Part shown: positions 48,931-56,658 of the stretch, piece by piece
Layout: every line of letters begins with the position of its first letter
Numbering within the stretch: position 1 is the first letter of the stretch
DNA from: Phytohabitans rumicis
Lineage (GTDB): Bacteria; Actinomycetota; Actinomycetes; Mycobacteriales; Micromonosporaceae
Assembly: GCF_011764445.1 (NCBI RefSeq)
Contig: NZ_BLPG01000002.1
Span: 372,001 to 436,000 of the forward strand
DNA length: 64,000 bases
Reading direction: 5' to 3'
Position numbers and translations under genes: made by a program
Notes under the pieces: model-generated
What the model saw: the letters and a program-made list of their open reading frames with translations, nothing else
Databases searched by the model: none
What the model was told of the DNA's origin: nothing

Positions 48931-49236
48931 TCACTGCAGTTTGACCAGCACGGCGAACCCGACAAAGACGGCCAGGACGACCGCGATCCAGAATGGCCAC
49001 CATTGCTGGAACACGTAAGCGCCGCCACAGGATGTGGCCGACCCGCCCGCGAGGACCAACAGGACGCCTCGTCCTGTTGATTCCGCCGCGTTGCCGACCA
49101 TCCGGATCACGCCCCAGGCCAGGGCGATCAGTGCGATGCCTCCAACGATCATGGCGGCCACGATCAGCACGACGACCCCAAGGCTCCGGGCACGCCCGGC
49201 AGGGTCGTCAGCGATACCCAACGCGACGTCCAGCAT
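48931..49236 (-). CDS. Small membrane protein
   Basis: This 101-residue protein starts at ATG 49236 (MLDVALGIADDPAGRARSLG) with three hydrophobic segments (VVVLIVAAMIVGGIALIALA, GRGVLLVLAGGSATSCGGAY and PFWIAVVLAVFVGFAVLV). The upstream continuation of the frame is Arg/Cys-rich and looks non-coding. No family is recognised. It is co-directional with the following small membrane gene. Confidence 0.6.
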   Translation of the reverse strand: MLDVALGIADDPAGRARSLGVVVLIVAAMIVGGIALIALAWGVIRMVGNAAESTGRGVLLVLAGGSATSCGGAYVFQQWWPFWIAVVLAVFVGFAVLVKLQ

Positions 49237-49360
49237 GGATCTCTTGGTACTGCACCGCCGGCAACCTCGAATCCGACATCCAGGCGGGACCTCGGTCCGT
49301 GCGCACCGCGGCGCGCTCCGCACGGCCGACGCGTTCCCCGAACGGGGCAAGACCGGCGCG

Positions 49361-49460
49361 TCGATCAAGGAAACCCACGCGGATCAAGGGCATATGATCG
49401 CGGATCGGAGATCGAACCACGACCATATGCCCTTGATCGACGCGGGAGCCCTTGATCGAC
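49361..49460 (-). repeat. 100-bp dispersed palindromic repeat, copy C
   Basis: The reverse complement aligns without gaps to copy A at 20611-20710, including GCGTCGATCAAGGGCATATG, the central GATCTCCGATCC and the second arm TGCCCTTGATC. It lies about 29 kb from A and B, here between divergent genes, so it is not only a feature of gene ends. Confidence 0.85.
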
Positions 49461-49559
49461 GGGGCGAGAGGGGGGCCACGTCACATGATCAAGAAATAAC
49501 TGGCAGGAGTCCTTCCAGTAAGGGATGCTCGGCGTCGCGCCGCCGACCGGAAGGACCTC

Positions 49560-50774
49560 ATGGCCACGCTCGCGCCACCCCGCACGCCGACCGGCCTGTG
49601 GACCCGAAACTTCGGCCTCTACTTCGTGGCCCGCTCGGTCGCACTGCTCGGCGACGCCATGCTGCCGGTGGCGGTGGCGCTGGCCGTCCGGGGCGCCGGC
49701 TTCGGGGACTCCGGCGTCGGTTTCGTGCTCGCCGCGTGGATGGCGCCGTTCGCCGCGCTGGTGCTCTTCGGCGGGGTGTTCGCCGACCGGTTCACCGCGC
49801 GGCGGATGATGGTCGCAGCCGACCTGGTCCGGGTCGGCAGCCAGACGGTCGTCGCGGCCGCGCTGTTCTCCGGCCATCCCCCGCTCTGGCTGCTGCTGGC
49901 GATGTCCGCCCTGGCCGGCTCGGCCGCCGCGATGTTCCAGCCCGGGGTGGCCAGCATGGTCCCCCGGGTCGCCGCCGACGTCCAACGGGCGAACGCCACC
50001 CTGCGGGTGGCCGACGCGGCGGCCCAGCTCATCGGCCCGGCGTTCGCGGCGACGCTCATCGCCGCGTTCCACACCGGCACCGTGTACGTCCTGAACGCCG
50101 GCACCTTCGCAGTGAGCGCGGCCTGCCTACTGGCCCTGCGCCTGCCCCCGGCGCCGCCGGTGGGCCGGGGCACCTCGATGGTCCGGAACCTGCGCGAGGG
50201 CTGGCACGAGTTCCGGGCCCGGACCTGGATGTGGTCGGTCATCCTGGTCTGGTCGGTGTACGGCGTGCTGCTGTTCGGGCCGATCTACCCGCTGGGCTCC
50301 GGGCTGGTCACCGAGCGGCTCGGCGCGCAGGCGTACGGCTTGACCATGTCGGCCCTGGGAGCCGGCACGGTCGTCGGGGGCATCGTCGCGATGCGGTACC
50401 GGCCGGCCCGGCCGCTGGCCGCCGGGGCGGTCGCGCTGTTCGGCTTCGCCCTGATCCCGCTCAGCTACGCCGCGCACGCCACGCTTCCCCTGCTGGTCGC
50501 CGGGCACGTGATCGGCGGCGGCGCCTGGGCGTTCTGGTCGGTGATGTGGGCGACCAGCGTGCAGACCCAGGTGCCGCCGGACGTGCTGAACAGGGTGAGC
50601 GCGTACGAGGTGGCCGGTTCGGTCGGCACCGTACCGATCGGCCAGGTCCTCGCGGGCCCGGCGGCCGGCGTACTCGGTGCGCAGACCGTGCTCGGCGCGG
50701 GCGCCGCGGTCGCGGTCGCCGGCTGCCTGGTGCTGCTCGCGGTGCCCGGCATCCGCGGCCTACGCCGGGCGTGA
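49560..50774 (+). CDS. MFS transporter (MFS_3/enterobactin-exporter-like)
   Basis: This 404-residue protein has about twelve membrane segments. It shows the MFS loop pattern FGGVFADRFTARRMMVAADL between segments 2 and 3, AMFQPGVASMVPRV, and a related loop after segment 7. It resembles drug or siderophore exporters of the MFS_3 group. The ribosome site GGAAGGA stands 6 bp before ATG 49560. The gene stands alone, without an adjacent biosynthetic or regulatory gene that would indicate the substrate. Confidence 0.85.
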   Translation: MATLAPPRTPTGLWTRNFGLYFVARSVALLGDAMLPVAVALAVRGAGFGDSGVGFVLAAWMAPFAALVLFGGVFADRFTARRMMVAADLVRVGSQTVVAAALFSGHPPLWLLLAMSALAGSAAAMFQPGVASMVPRVAADVQRANATLRVADAAAQLIGPAFAATLIAAFHTGTVYVLNAGTFAVSAACLLALRLPPAPPVGRGTSMVRNLREGWHEFRARTWMWSVILVWSVYGVLLFGPIYPLGSGLVTERLGAQAYGLTMSALGAGTVVGGIVAMRYRPARPLAAGAVALFGFALIPLSYAAHATLPLLVAGHVIGGGAWAFWSVMWATSVQTQVPPDVLNRVSAYEVAGSVGTVPIGQVLAGPAAGVLGAQTVLGAGAAVAVAGCLVLLAVPGIRGLRRA

Positions 50775-50824
50775 ACCACAATGACCCGTCGAAAAAGCCA
50801 CCGGGCAGCGGGCCGTTGCGCTGA

Positions 50825-50983
50825 CTAGTGGCGCAGTGCCCTACGGCGAAGTCCGCCGATCACGGCAGTGCCGAGGAACAGAATGATCCCGATGATGCCG
50901 AGCCACAACAAGCCGTCGATGGCGATCCCGACGATTGCCAGGATGAGCCACAACACCATCAGCACAACGAAGAGTATGAGCAT
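50825..50983 (-). CDS. Very small hydrophobic membrane protein
   Basis: This 52-residue protein starts MLILFVVLMVLWLILAIVGI and consists of two membrane segments followed by a basic tail (GGLRRRALRH). A strong ribosome site (GGGAGG) stands 5 bp before ATG 50983, which sets the start inside a longer open frame. Small proteins of this kind are common near stress genes in actinomycetes; the family is not recognised with certainty. Confidence 0.6.
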   Translation of the reverse strand: MLILFVVLMVLWLILAIVGIAIDGLLWLGIIGIILFLGTAVIGGLRRRALRH

Positions 50984-51149
50984 GACAACCTCCCGCGGCC
51001 GCAACCCAGCATAAACCCGCCGAGGCGCACACTGCTGGGCTGAACAGCAGCTCCAGCGCGCTCCACAATCAAACATTCATGATCGACTCCCGGGCGGCGG
51101 AGGGCTGGCATGCGATGATTGAATCCTTCCAGCTAAGGCCGTGACAGCC

Positions 51150-51481
51150 ATGCCAACACCGCAGGGTCCCCAGCAAGGCTCCGCCCGGCTCGGTCTGCCA
51201 ACTCCACCCCACGCGGAGACGCCCGCGCGGACGCGGCGGAGACCAGGTCTGCGTACGACGCGGAGATCGCGGGGATCGTCGACCGGATTCAGCAGCGGTA
51301 CCCGCGCGAGGTGGTCTCCGCCTTTGACCTCGAAGGCCGGGTCCGGGGCGTCTACCGCCAGTTCAGCACCGCCCACCTGCGAACCTTCGTCGCTATCTTC
51401 GTTGAACGCCTCGTGCGGCGTTCCATTGAGGAGCCGTCCCCGGCCGTGCCCGACGCAGTCGCGGTGCAGAAGCGGGTATAG
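51150..51481 (+). CDS. Small three-helix-bundle dimerisation domain protein; apparent frameshift
   Basis: The main part reads DAAETRSAYDAEIAGIVDRI, QQRYPREVVSAFDLEG and HLRTFVAIFVERLVRRSIEE, matching the short three-helix-bundle dimerisation domain proteins of actinomycetes. That frame has no start codon after the upstream TAA. The adjacent frame has ATG 51150 (MPTPQGPQQGSARLG), and one missing base near 51230 would join them into a normal 110-residue gene. The role is unknown; such domains occur with phosphatases and regulators. Confidence 0.5.
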
Positions 51482-51616
51482 ATCGCCCCAGCCGGTTGGT
51501 CGGCACCCGCAGTGGCGCGTCGTCGGCGGGGGCTGGTTTGGTAGATGTGCCAGAGGGGAAGCCATCGTTGTGGGCCGCCCACTGTGGGCATTGGCCCGCT
51601 AGCAATGGAGAAACTC

Positions 51617-51889
51617 ATGGGCGTTATCGCCTGGATCGTGCTCGGCGCCGTCGCCGGTCTCATCGCCGAAAACCTCACCGGAAAGAAGACCGGCCTTCTG
51701 CTGGCCACCATCATCGGGATCGCCGGCGCCCTGCTTGGCGGGTTCGTGGCCAAGGAGCTGTTCGGGGTGAAGACGCTGGACACGTTCTTCAACCTGAGCA
51801 CCTGGGTCACCGCGATCATCGGTGCCGTTGTGCTGTTCTTGCTGTTCGGGGCCGTCAGGGGTCGTGGCCGCCGCTCGCGGCGGGCGTAG
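51617..51889 (+). CDS. GlsB/YeaQ/YmgE family membrane protein, copy 1
   Basis: This 90-residue protein with three membrane segments (MGVIAWIVLGAVAGLIAENL, LLLATIIGIAGALLGGFVAK, WVTAIIGAVVLFLLFGAVRG) and a basic tail belongs to the transglycosylase-associated GlsB/YeaQ family linked to general stress. GGAG at 51607-51610 is 6 bp before ATG 51617, so this start is preferred over ATG 51605. It has a near-identical paralogue at 59420-59743. It is followed closely by a DUF6458 fragment and mscS. Confidence 0.85.
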   Translation: MGVIAWIVLGAVAGLIAENLTGKKTGLLLATIIGIAGALLGGFVAKELFGVKTLDTFFNLSTWVTAIIGAVVLFLLFGAVRGRGRRSRRA

Positions 51890-51891
51890 CC

Positions 51892-51963
51892 GTGGGCCGC
51901 GCACCCCGCGCCGAGCTGATCGAACGCCGCGGCTACGACGACGCCGGCCGGCCGCCGGCGTGA
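51892..51963 (+). pseudogene. C-terminal fragment of a DUF6458 protein
   Basis: The short frame ends ELIERRGYDDAGRPPA, which parallels the end TERRSYDDVGQPPA of the intact DUF6458 gene at 56813-57040. The membrane-spanning part is missing. It may be the scar of a deletion between neighbouring small membrane genes. Its stop overlaps a possible GTG start of mscS. Confidence 0.5.
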
Positions 51964-51980
51964 CTGTCGCGAGCCCGGTG

Positions 51981-52868
51981 ATGACGGGTCTGGCAGTGGC
52001 TCCGATAACCGATATCACCACGTGGGCTCGCGGCAGCGGCTTGGAGATCGTGCTGTTCGTCAGCGGTGTGATCGTGTTGTCGCGGGCGACCAGGTGGGTG
52101 GGCTCCGCGATCACGGGCCGGATCGACGCGAGGTCCGCCCGCGGTGCCGGCTTGGTGCGCACGGAGTCCGCGAAACATGGCCACGTCCTTGTGCAGGTGG
52201 GCATGTGGGCGGTGATCGTGCTGCTCTACAGCGTGGCGGCGGTCCTCATCCTGCGGCGCCTCGGCGTGCCGTTCACCAGCCTGGTGGCGCCGGCGGCGGT
52301 GGTCGCGGTGGCCCTCGGGTTCGGCGCCCAACGGCTCGTCCAGGACATCCTGGCCGGACTGTTCATCATCGTCGAGCGTCAGTACGGCTTCGGTGACGTG
52401 GTACGCATCGCGGCGTTGGGCTCGGAGGTCGGCGTGAGCGGCACCGTCGAGGAGGTCACCTTGCGTGTCACGCGGCTGCGCACCGTCAACGGCGAGGTCG
52501 TCATCGTGCCCAACGGGCAGATTGTCCAGGTGACCAACCAGTCCCGCGACTGGGCCCGCGCGGTCGTCGACGTGCCGGTGCCGCGCACCGTCGACGTGAG
52601 CCGGGTCCGCGAGATCCTCAGCCGAGTCGGTCTGGACGCCCGCGACGATCCGACGTTGGGTGCGTTGCTGCTGGATCCGCCGTCGGTCCTGGGTGTGGAA
52701 AGCCTGGAGGTTGACACCCTCCACGTGCGCATGGTGGCCCGCACGCTACCCGGCAAACAGTTCACCGTCGGACGGGAACTGCGTGCCAGAGTCGCGCTGG
52801 CCCTGCAAGCGGAGGGCATCAACGTGCCGACCAGCCTCGACACCGTCGAGTCCGCCGGAGCAAGCTGA
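51981..52868 (+). CDS. Small-conductance mechanosensitive channel (MscS family)
   Basis: This 295-residue protein has three membrane segments; the pore-lining helix region is PFTSLVAPAAVVAVALGFGA followed by QRLVQDILAGLFIIVERQY, the MscS signature. A beta domain follows (VSGTVEEVTLRVTRLRTVNG, EVVIVPNGQI) and an alpha/beta C-terminal domain. It opens under membrane tension to release solutes during osmotic downshock. ATG 51981 is chosen; GTG 51978 and GTG 51960 are in frame. It overlaps the start of the interrupted gene (TGATG), so the two were translationally coupled. Confidence 0.88.
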   Translation: MTGLAVAPITDITTWARGSGLEIVLFVSGVIVLSRATRWVGSAITGRIDARSARGAGLVRTESAKHGHVLVQVGMWAVIVLLYSVAAVLILRRLGVPFTSLVAPAAVVAVALGFGAQRLVQDILAGLFIIVERQYGFGDVVRIAALGSEVGVSGTVEEVTLRVTRLRTVNGEVVIVPNGQIVQVTNQSRDWARAVVDVPVPRTVDVSRVREILSRVGLDARDDPTLGALLLDPPSVLGVESLEVDTLHVRMVARTLPGKQFTVGRELRARVALALQAEGINVPTSLDTVESAGAS

Positions 52869-52957
52869 TGCCCAAACACCTGCGTGGACATATCCGCCTG
52901 TCGACGGTGCTGATCGCGCTGGTGTTCGGGGCTTGACCCCTGATCTTGGACACGGGG

Positions 52958-53857
52958 TTATGCGGCTGATGCCAGGGTAGTTGATGTTGGTCGGAGTGTC
53001 TTCTCGTAGGCGATCGGGGATCGTTGTCCGAGCCGGGAGTGGCGGCGGACGGTGTTGTAGCGGTGCAGCCAGCGGAATGCGGTCAGGCGTCCCTCTCGTT
53101 CGTCGGTGAAGGCGCGGCGGCCTTGCAGGGTCTCGCGTTTGAAGGTGGCGTTGAAGGATTCGGCGGCGGCGTTGTCCGCGGAGCTGCCGACCGCGCTCAT
53201 CGACTGGCGAACGCCGGCGGCACGGCAGGCGGCGGCGAACGCTCGGGAGGTGTACTGGGCGCCGTGGTCGGTGTGCAGGATCGCCCCGGCCAGGCTGCCC
53301 CGGGTGCGCTGTGCGGCGGCCAGGGCGTCCAGGACGAGGTCGGTGCGCATGTGGTCGGCGATCGCCCAGCCGGCCAGCCGGCGCGAGTGCAGGTCCAGCA
53401 CGGTGGCCAGGTAAAGAAATCCGCGCTCGCCGACGGGCAGGTACGTGATGTCACCGACATAGCGCAGGTTCGGCGCTGGTGCGGTGAAGTCCCGGCCGAT
53501 CAGGTCCGGCGCCTTCGCCGCGGCCGGGTCCGGGATCGTGGTGCGCTGCCGGCGACGCAGTCGCAGTCCTTGCAGGCCGATCCCGCGCATCACCCGGGCG
53601 ATGCGCTTGTGGTTGACCCGCTCGCCGCGGTCGCGTAGCTCGGCGGTGATCCGCGGCACGCCGTAGGTGCCGTCGAAGTCGGCGTGCACGGTCCGGATCC
53701 GGGCCGCCAGGGCGGCGTCGTCGGCCTTACGGGCCGCCCGAGCCGCCGCGGTGGCCTTCCAGTGGTAGAAGCTGGACCGGGCCACGCCCAGGACCCGGCA
53801 CAACCGCTTCACGCCGAAGCGCTGCTGGTGGTCCTCGACGAACTGGAAGCGGTTCAC
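52958..53857 (-). CDS. IS3-family transposase OrfB (DDE integrase)
   Basis: This 299-residue transposase has an HTH_21 region (VKRLCRVLGVARSSFYHWKA, YGVPRITAELRDRGERVNHK) and an rve integrase core. The DDE triad is visible in YVGDITYLPVGERG (first Asp), ILHTDHGAQYTSRAF (second Asp) and NAAAESFNATFKRE (Glu). The start is GTG 53857, overlapping the OrfA stop as GTGA. Translation is probably by reinitiation rather than the slippery-site fusion used by many IS3 elements. Confidence 0.92.
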   Translation of the reverse strand: MNRFQFVEDHQQRFGVKRLCRVLGVARSSFYHWKATAAARAARKADDAALAARIRTVHADFDGTYGVPRITAELRDRGERVNHKRIARVMRGIGLQGLRLRRRQRTTIPDPAAAKAPDLIGRDFTAPAPNLRYVGDITYLPVGERGFLYLATVLDLHSRRLAGWAIADHMRTDLVLDALAAAQRTRGSLAGAILHTDHGAQYTSRAFAAACRAAGVRQSMSAVGSSADNAAAESFNATFKRETLQGRRAFTDEREGRLTAFRWLHRYNTVRRHSRLGQRSPIAYEKTLRPTSTTLASAA

Positions 53858-54165
53858 CAGCGCGTCTCCCCGGCGAAATACCGGGCCGCCTTACGCAGGA
53901 TGTCGCGTTCCTCCTCCAGTTCCCGCACACGGCGACGCAACTGCGCGTTCTCCGCCTCCACCGACCCAGCCGGCGCCGGCGCGGCTTCCGGCCGGATCAC
54001 CGCCGGGCCGCTGCGCCGCCCATCCGCTAGCCGAATCCAGTTACGGAGCGTCTCCGGGTTCACGCCCAGGTCGTCGGCGACCGACTTGATCGTCGCGTCC
54101 GGCCGGGACCGGTACAACGCCACCGCGTCGGCCTTGAACTCGGGCGGGTAGTGCTTCATCACCAT
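53854..54165 (-). CDS. IS3-family transposase OrfA
   Basis: This 103-residue DNA-binding subunit has a helix-turn-helix of the HTH_Tnp_1 type (YPPEFKADAVALYRSRPDAT, VADDLGVNPETLRNWIR) and a C-terminal leucine-zipper-like coiled coil (ENAQLRRRVRELEEERDIL) for oligomerisation with OrfB. Its stop overlaps the OrfB start. Confidence 0.9.
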   Translation of the reverse strand: MVMKHYPPEFKADAVALYRSRPDATIKSVADDLGVNPETLRNWIRLADGRRSGPAVIRPEAAPAPAGSVEAENAQLRRRVRELEEERDILRKAARYFAGETRW

Positions 54166-54498
54166 CTGTCAGGGACTCCTGTCCACCTGGACCATCAAGA
54201 TCCAAGTCTCAGGTGTCCAAGATCAGGGGGCAACTCCCTTCGTCGTCACGCTGGCGACCTACCTGCTCGTGCGGCCGGTACCGGCGTCCCTCGTCGTCCC
54301 GTCGAGGATCACGACGCCCACTATCCCGACGCGCACAAGCCAATCCTCGACGGAGCCGAGCCCCACCTCGAAACCCAGCCATACCCCACCGGCCACACCA
54401 TCACCGTCGCGGGCGTCCGCATCGACGCCAACGCCGACCCCAACGTCGGCGCCAACGTCGGGGCGGTATCGGCGTCGGCGGACGGGTGAGCGCGGCGG

Positions 54499-54696
54499 TT
54501 ACTGTGATGGTTGCGGCACGGTGCATGTGATCTTCGGGTTGACGCCTACGTAGTTCAGCGGTCCCGCGATGACCGTGACCACGATGTTTCCGGCTTCTGT
54601 GCAACTGCTGGAGGATCCGCCGAGGTATCCGCGTTGGCCGGCGGCTACCAGTCCGATGATCAGCCAGATCACGATGATTACTGCTCCGATGCGCAC
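54499..54696 (-). CDS. Small single-span secreted or membrane protein
   Basis: This 65-residue protein starts at GTG 54696, set by a perfect AGGAGG 6 bp upstream. An N-terminal hydrophobic segment (IGAVIIVIWLIIGLVAAGQR) is followed by a short outer domain (YLGGSSSSCTEAGNIVVTVI, then NYVGVNPKITCTVPQPSQ) with two cysteines that could form a disulphide. No family name is certain, although similar small proteins are frequent in actinomycetes. Confidence 0.65.
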   Translation of the reverse strand: MRIGAVIIVIWLIIGLVAAGQRGYLGGSSSSCTEAGNIVVTVIAGPLNYVGVNPKITCTVPQPSQ

Positions 54697-54843
54697 GGGT
54701 TGCCTCCTGATGCGGATCCGGACGGTGGTTCCGCGGTGGCCTCGTGCTGCCGCGACCGATGCCATACAGGTACCCAGACCGGCGGTGTTTTAACGGACGT
54801 CGATCGGTGCGGCGGTGGAAGCCCCGGCCTCCGGCTGTTCGGG

Positions 54844-55176
54844 TCAGCCGATATCGGGAACCAGAATGTATAGACCTGCGACCTGGCCTTGAGGGTTGTA
54901 GGCGACGCGGCCTTTCATCGGGCCGGTCTCGAAATCCAGCGGCAGGTCGACCATCGTGTGGTCGGCCTCCTGGTGCACGGACGGTTCTCCGGTGCGTCGG
55001 TGTGCGCCGACGAGGTCGACGACCTGGGTCCAGGCGTCCGCGATCGCTGCGGCGCTGAGCGTCTGGCTCAGGGTCGGGTCGAAGTCGCGTCGTACCTGCT
55101 CCCAGTTCCCGGCGGACCACTGGTCGAACAACGCGATCGCGTGCTCGGCTGCGCCGGGAGCCACTGTCTTGGGCAT
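54844..55176 (-). CDS. DUF3887/NTF2-like small protein
   Basis: This 110-residue protein starts at ATG 55176 after AGGAG. The sequence AIALFDQWSAGNWEQVRRDF, IADAWTQVVDLVGAHRRTGE and VDLPLDFETGPMKGRVAYNP fits the DUF3887 pattern, a cone-shaped NTF2-like fold that usually binds small ligands or assists secreted enzymes. No signal peptide is present. It is separated from the upstream operon by a strong hairpin at 55214-55243, so it has its own promoter in the 33 bp before it or depends on readthrough. Confidence 0.6.
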   Translation of the reverse strand: MPKTVAPGAAEHAIALFDQWSAGNWEQVRRDFDPTLSQTLSAAAIADAWTQVVDLVGAHRRTGEPSVHQEADHTMVDLPLDFETGPMKGRVAYNPQGQVAGLYILVPDIG

Positions 55177-55213
55177 TGGCGCTCCTGTTGTTGTCGTATC
55201 GATTGAACCTGTA

Positions 55214-55243
55214 GGCGCGCCGGGCGTGCACGCCCGGCGCGCC
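55214..55243 (-). terminator. Perfect 30-bp palindromic terminator
   Basis: GGCGCGCCGGGCG and CGCCCGGCGCGCC form a 13-bp stem around TGCA. It lies 43 bp after the stop of the minus-strand gene at 55286-56011 and before the DUF3887-like gene. Confidence 0.7.
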
Positions 55244-55285
55244 GTCGAACTGCCGGAGGGCAGGTGTCCAGCGGTTGCCCGCCGC

Positions 55286-56011
55286 TTACATGGCGAGTAG
55301 ACGGTCCACGAAGTCGCGGTAGTGGCGGACCGCGACCCGCAGCCGCTCGGTGTCCCCGAAATGCGCGTCGGAGCCGTTGTCGGACTGCCAGTCCTCCAGC
55401 CCTGTGCGGTGCTGGTCCACGGCGTCGCGCAGGGCGGTGACCACTTCGTCCGCCAGTGCGCCGGCTTGAGCGGCCGCGGTGTGCGGGTCGTCGATGAAGC
55501 GCAGCTGCAGTTGCTGCCACCGGTCCCGGAACCGGTCGGCCGTCGCGCCGTCGAACAACGCGACCGTCCCGGTCGGCACATCGCCGGGCAGTAGGTCGCC
55601 CGAGCCCGAGACGTCGTTGATGTCGTCCACCGGCCCGCCGGGGCCGGCCGCTACGGCGACGCCGTCCTGCTCCTGGGCCGCCTGCGAGTCGTCCCCCGGC
55701 TCGGCATGGTCAAGATCGGCATGGTCGGCTGCGACAGACCCGTCGACCGCATGCTCAGCGGCGGGCACGTCCGCCTCAGGATCATCGGCAGCGCTCTGCG
55801 CGTCCGGCTCGGCGAACGTCCGTTCGGGGACGACCTCGTCGTGTGTGGCACTGTGGTAAACCGCGCCGTCCTCGGCAAAGCGTTCCGTGACGGTCAGGTC
55901 CGGCGCCGTACTGTCCTGAGTGGATGATTCCGGTTCGGTTCGGTCCGGATCGGCCAGTTCCATCGTTCGAGTCGGCCGTGTCCACTGCTCACTGGTTCTC
56001 TGGTCGGTCAT
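55286..56011 (-). CDS. Acidic protein with C-terminal helical domain (tandem paralogue)
   Basis: This 241-residue very acidic protein has an unstructured N-terminal two thirds rich in Asp, Glu, Ala, Thr and Gln. The C-terminal helical domain RWQQLQLRFIDDPHTAAAQA, ALADEVVTALRDAV and VAVRHYRDFVDRLL closely parallels that of the gene just upstream (EWAKVQARFVDSPSDAV). ATG 56011 overlaps the upstream stop. Its role is unknown; the pair may act together at the membrane, with the partner providing the anchor. Confidence 0.65.
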   Translation of the reverse strand: MTDQRTSEQWTRPTRTMELADPDRTEPESSTQDSTAPDLTVTERFAEDGAVYHSATHDEVVPERTFAEPDAQSAADDPEADVPAAEHAVDGSVAADHADLDHAEPGDDSQAAQEQDGVAVAAGPGGPVDDINDVSGSGDLLPGDVPTGTVALFDGATADRFRDRWQQLQLRFIDDPHTAAAQAGALADEVVTALRDAVDQHRTGLEDWQSDNGSDAHFGDTERLRVAVRHYRDFVDRLLAM

Positions 56012-56658
56012 GAAAGGCTCCTCGGGGCGTTCCCAGGTACGGGCATCGGGACGGTGTTGTTGATGGCGTGGTCTGCGGCCGACCCGGTCGCGACCGATCC
56101 CACGCCGAGCGGCTCACCGGTCTGTGGAACGGGAGGGTCGCCGAGCAGTTCGGCGAACAGCGCCCGGTATTGCACCAGCGCTCGGCGCAACTGCTCGGTG
56201 CTCGCCTCGCCGCGGGCGTTGCGCAGGGAGATCTCGTGCGCGTCGCGGTAGCGGCCGAATGTACCGGCGTGTTCGACGGACAGCAGCGCGAGCCGTTCGT
56301 CGTCGCTGTCGGTCGGGTACCCGATGTCGCCGACCAGACGGGTGACCAACTCGTCGCCGTCGCGTACCGCGTCGCTGGGCGAGTCGACAAAGCGGGCCTG
56401 CACCTTCGCCCACTCGGCCGCGTACCGTGCCCGGGCGTCCGGCGCCAGTGGCTTCAACTCCAGTTCGGCGTGCTTGCGTTCGCGTTCACGCAGTTCCCGC
56501 TCGGCCGCGGCGCGGTTGGGCTGCTCGGCGACCACCCGGTCGTACTCCGGGCCGAACCTTCTCTGCAGGGTGCGTCGCCGGACGGGGCGCCAGCCGGCGA
56601 CGGCGAGCGCGGCGACCACCACGACGATGATCAGGACGATGATTCCAGCAGTGGACAT
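56008..56658 (-). CDS. Membrane-anchored helical protein (tandem paralogue)
   Basis: This 216-residue protein has an N-terminal membrane anchor (AGIIVLIIVVVVAALAVAGW) followed by a charged helical region (RRTLQRRFGPEYDRVVAEQP, AAAERELRERERKHAELELK) and the domain EWAKVQARFVDSPSDAVRDG with DELVTRLVGDIGYPT and YRDAHEISLRNARG. The RRxLQxRFGPEYDR block recurs in unannotated actinomycete membrane proteins as I recall. It is coupled to the acidic paralogue downstream. Confidence 0.65.
   Translation of the reverse strand: MSTAGIIVLIIVVVVAALAVAGWRPVRRRTLQRRFGPEYDRVVAEQPNRAAAERELRERERKHAELELKPLAPDARARYAAEWAKVQARFVDSPSDAVRDGDELVTRLVGDIGYPTDSDDERLALLSVEHAGTFGRYRDAHEISLRNARGEASTEQLRRALVQYRALFAELLGDPPVPQTGEPLGVGSVATGSAADHAINNTVPMPVPGNAPRSLS

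Larger units (their letters stand above)
52934..54232 (-). mobile_element. IS3-family insertion sequence, 1299 bp
   Basis: The ends are inverted repeats: TGACCCCTGATCTTGGACAC on the left and, reading inward from the right, TGCCCCCTGATCTTGGACAC, which differ only at the third base. Inside are an orfA/orfB pair on the minus strand filling nearly the whole length. The flanks GCT and ACT do not form an exact target duplication, so either it has mutated or the ends are off by a base or two. The element is complete and potentially active. Confidence 0.9.
52868..54489 (+). pseudogene. Small membrane protein gene interrupted by an IS3-family element
   Basis: The gene starts at ATG 52868 (MPKHLRGHIRLSTVLIALVF) and is cut after codon GCT at 52933. 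It resumes after the element at 54233 as TPFVVTLATYLLVRPVPAS, and joining the two gives one membrane segment followed by RPVP. Further on, the frame with the strongest GC3 bias is EDHDAHYPDAHKPILDGAEP to the stop at 54489, which needs a shift near 54300. The N-terminal membrane anchor with an outer domain suggests an envelope protein coupled to mscS. The family is not recognised. Confidence 0.6.

Noticed and set aside
49510-51140. Similar CCTTCCAG(C)TAAGG motifs at about 49510 and 51125 as a shared operator
   Set aside because: Only two short matches with different spacer lengths; likely chance.
53850-53860. Programmed frameshift between IS orfA and orfB
   Set aside because: The genes meet as GTGA with no A6G-type slippery sequence, so reinitiation is more likely than a fusion product.
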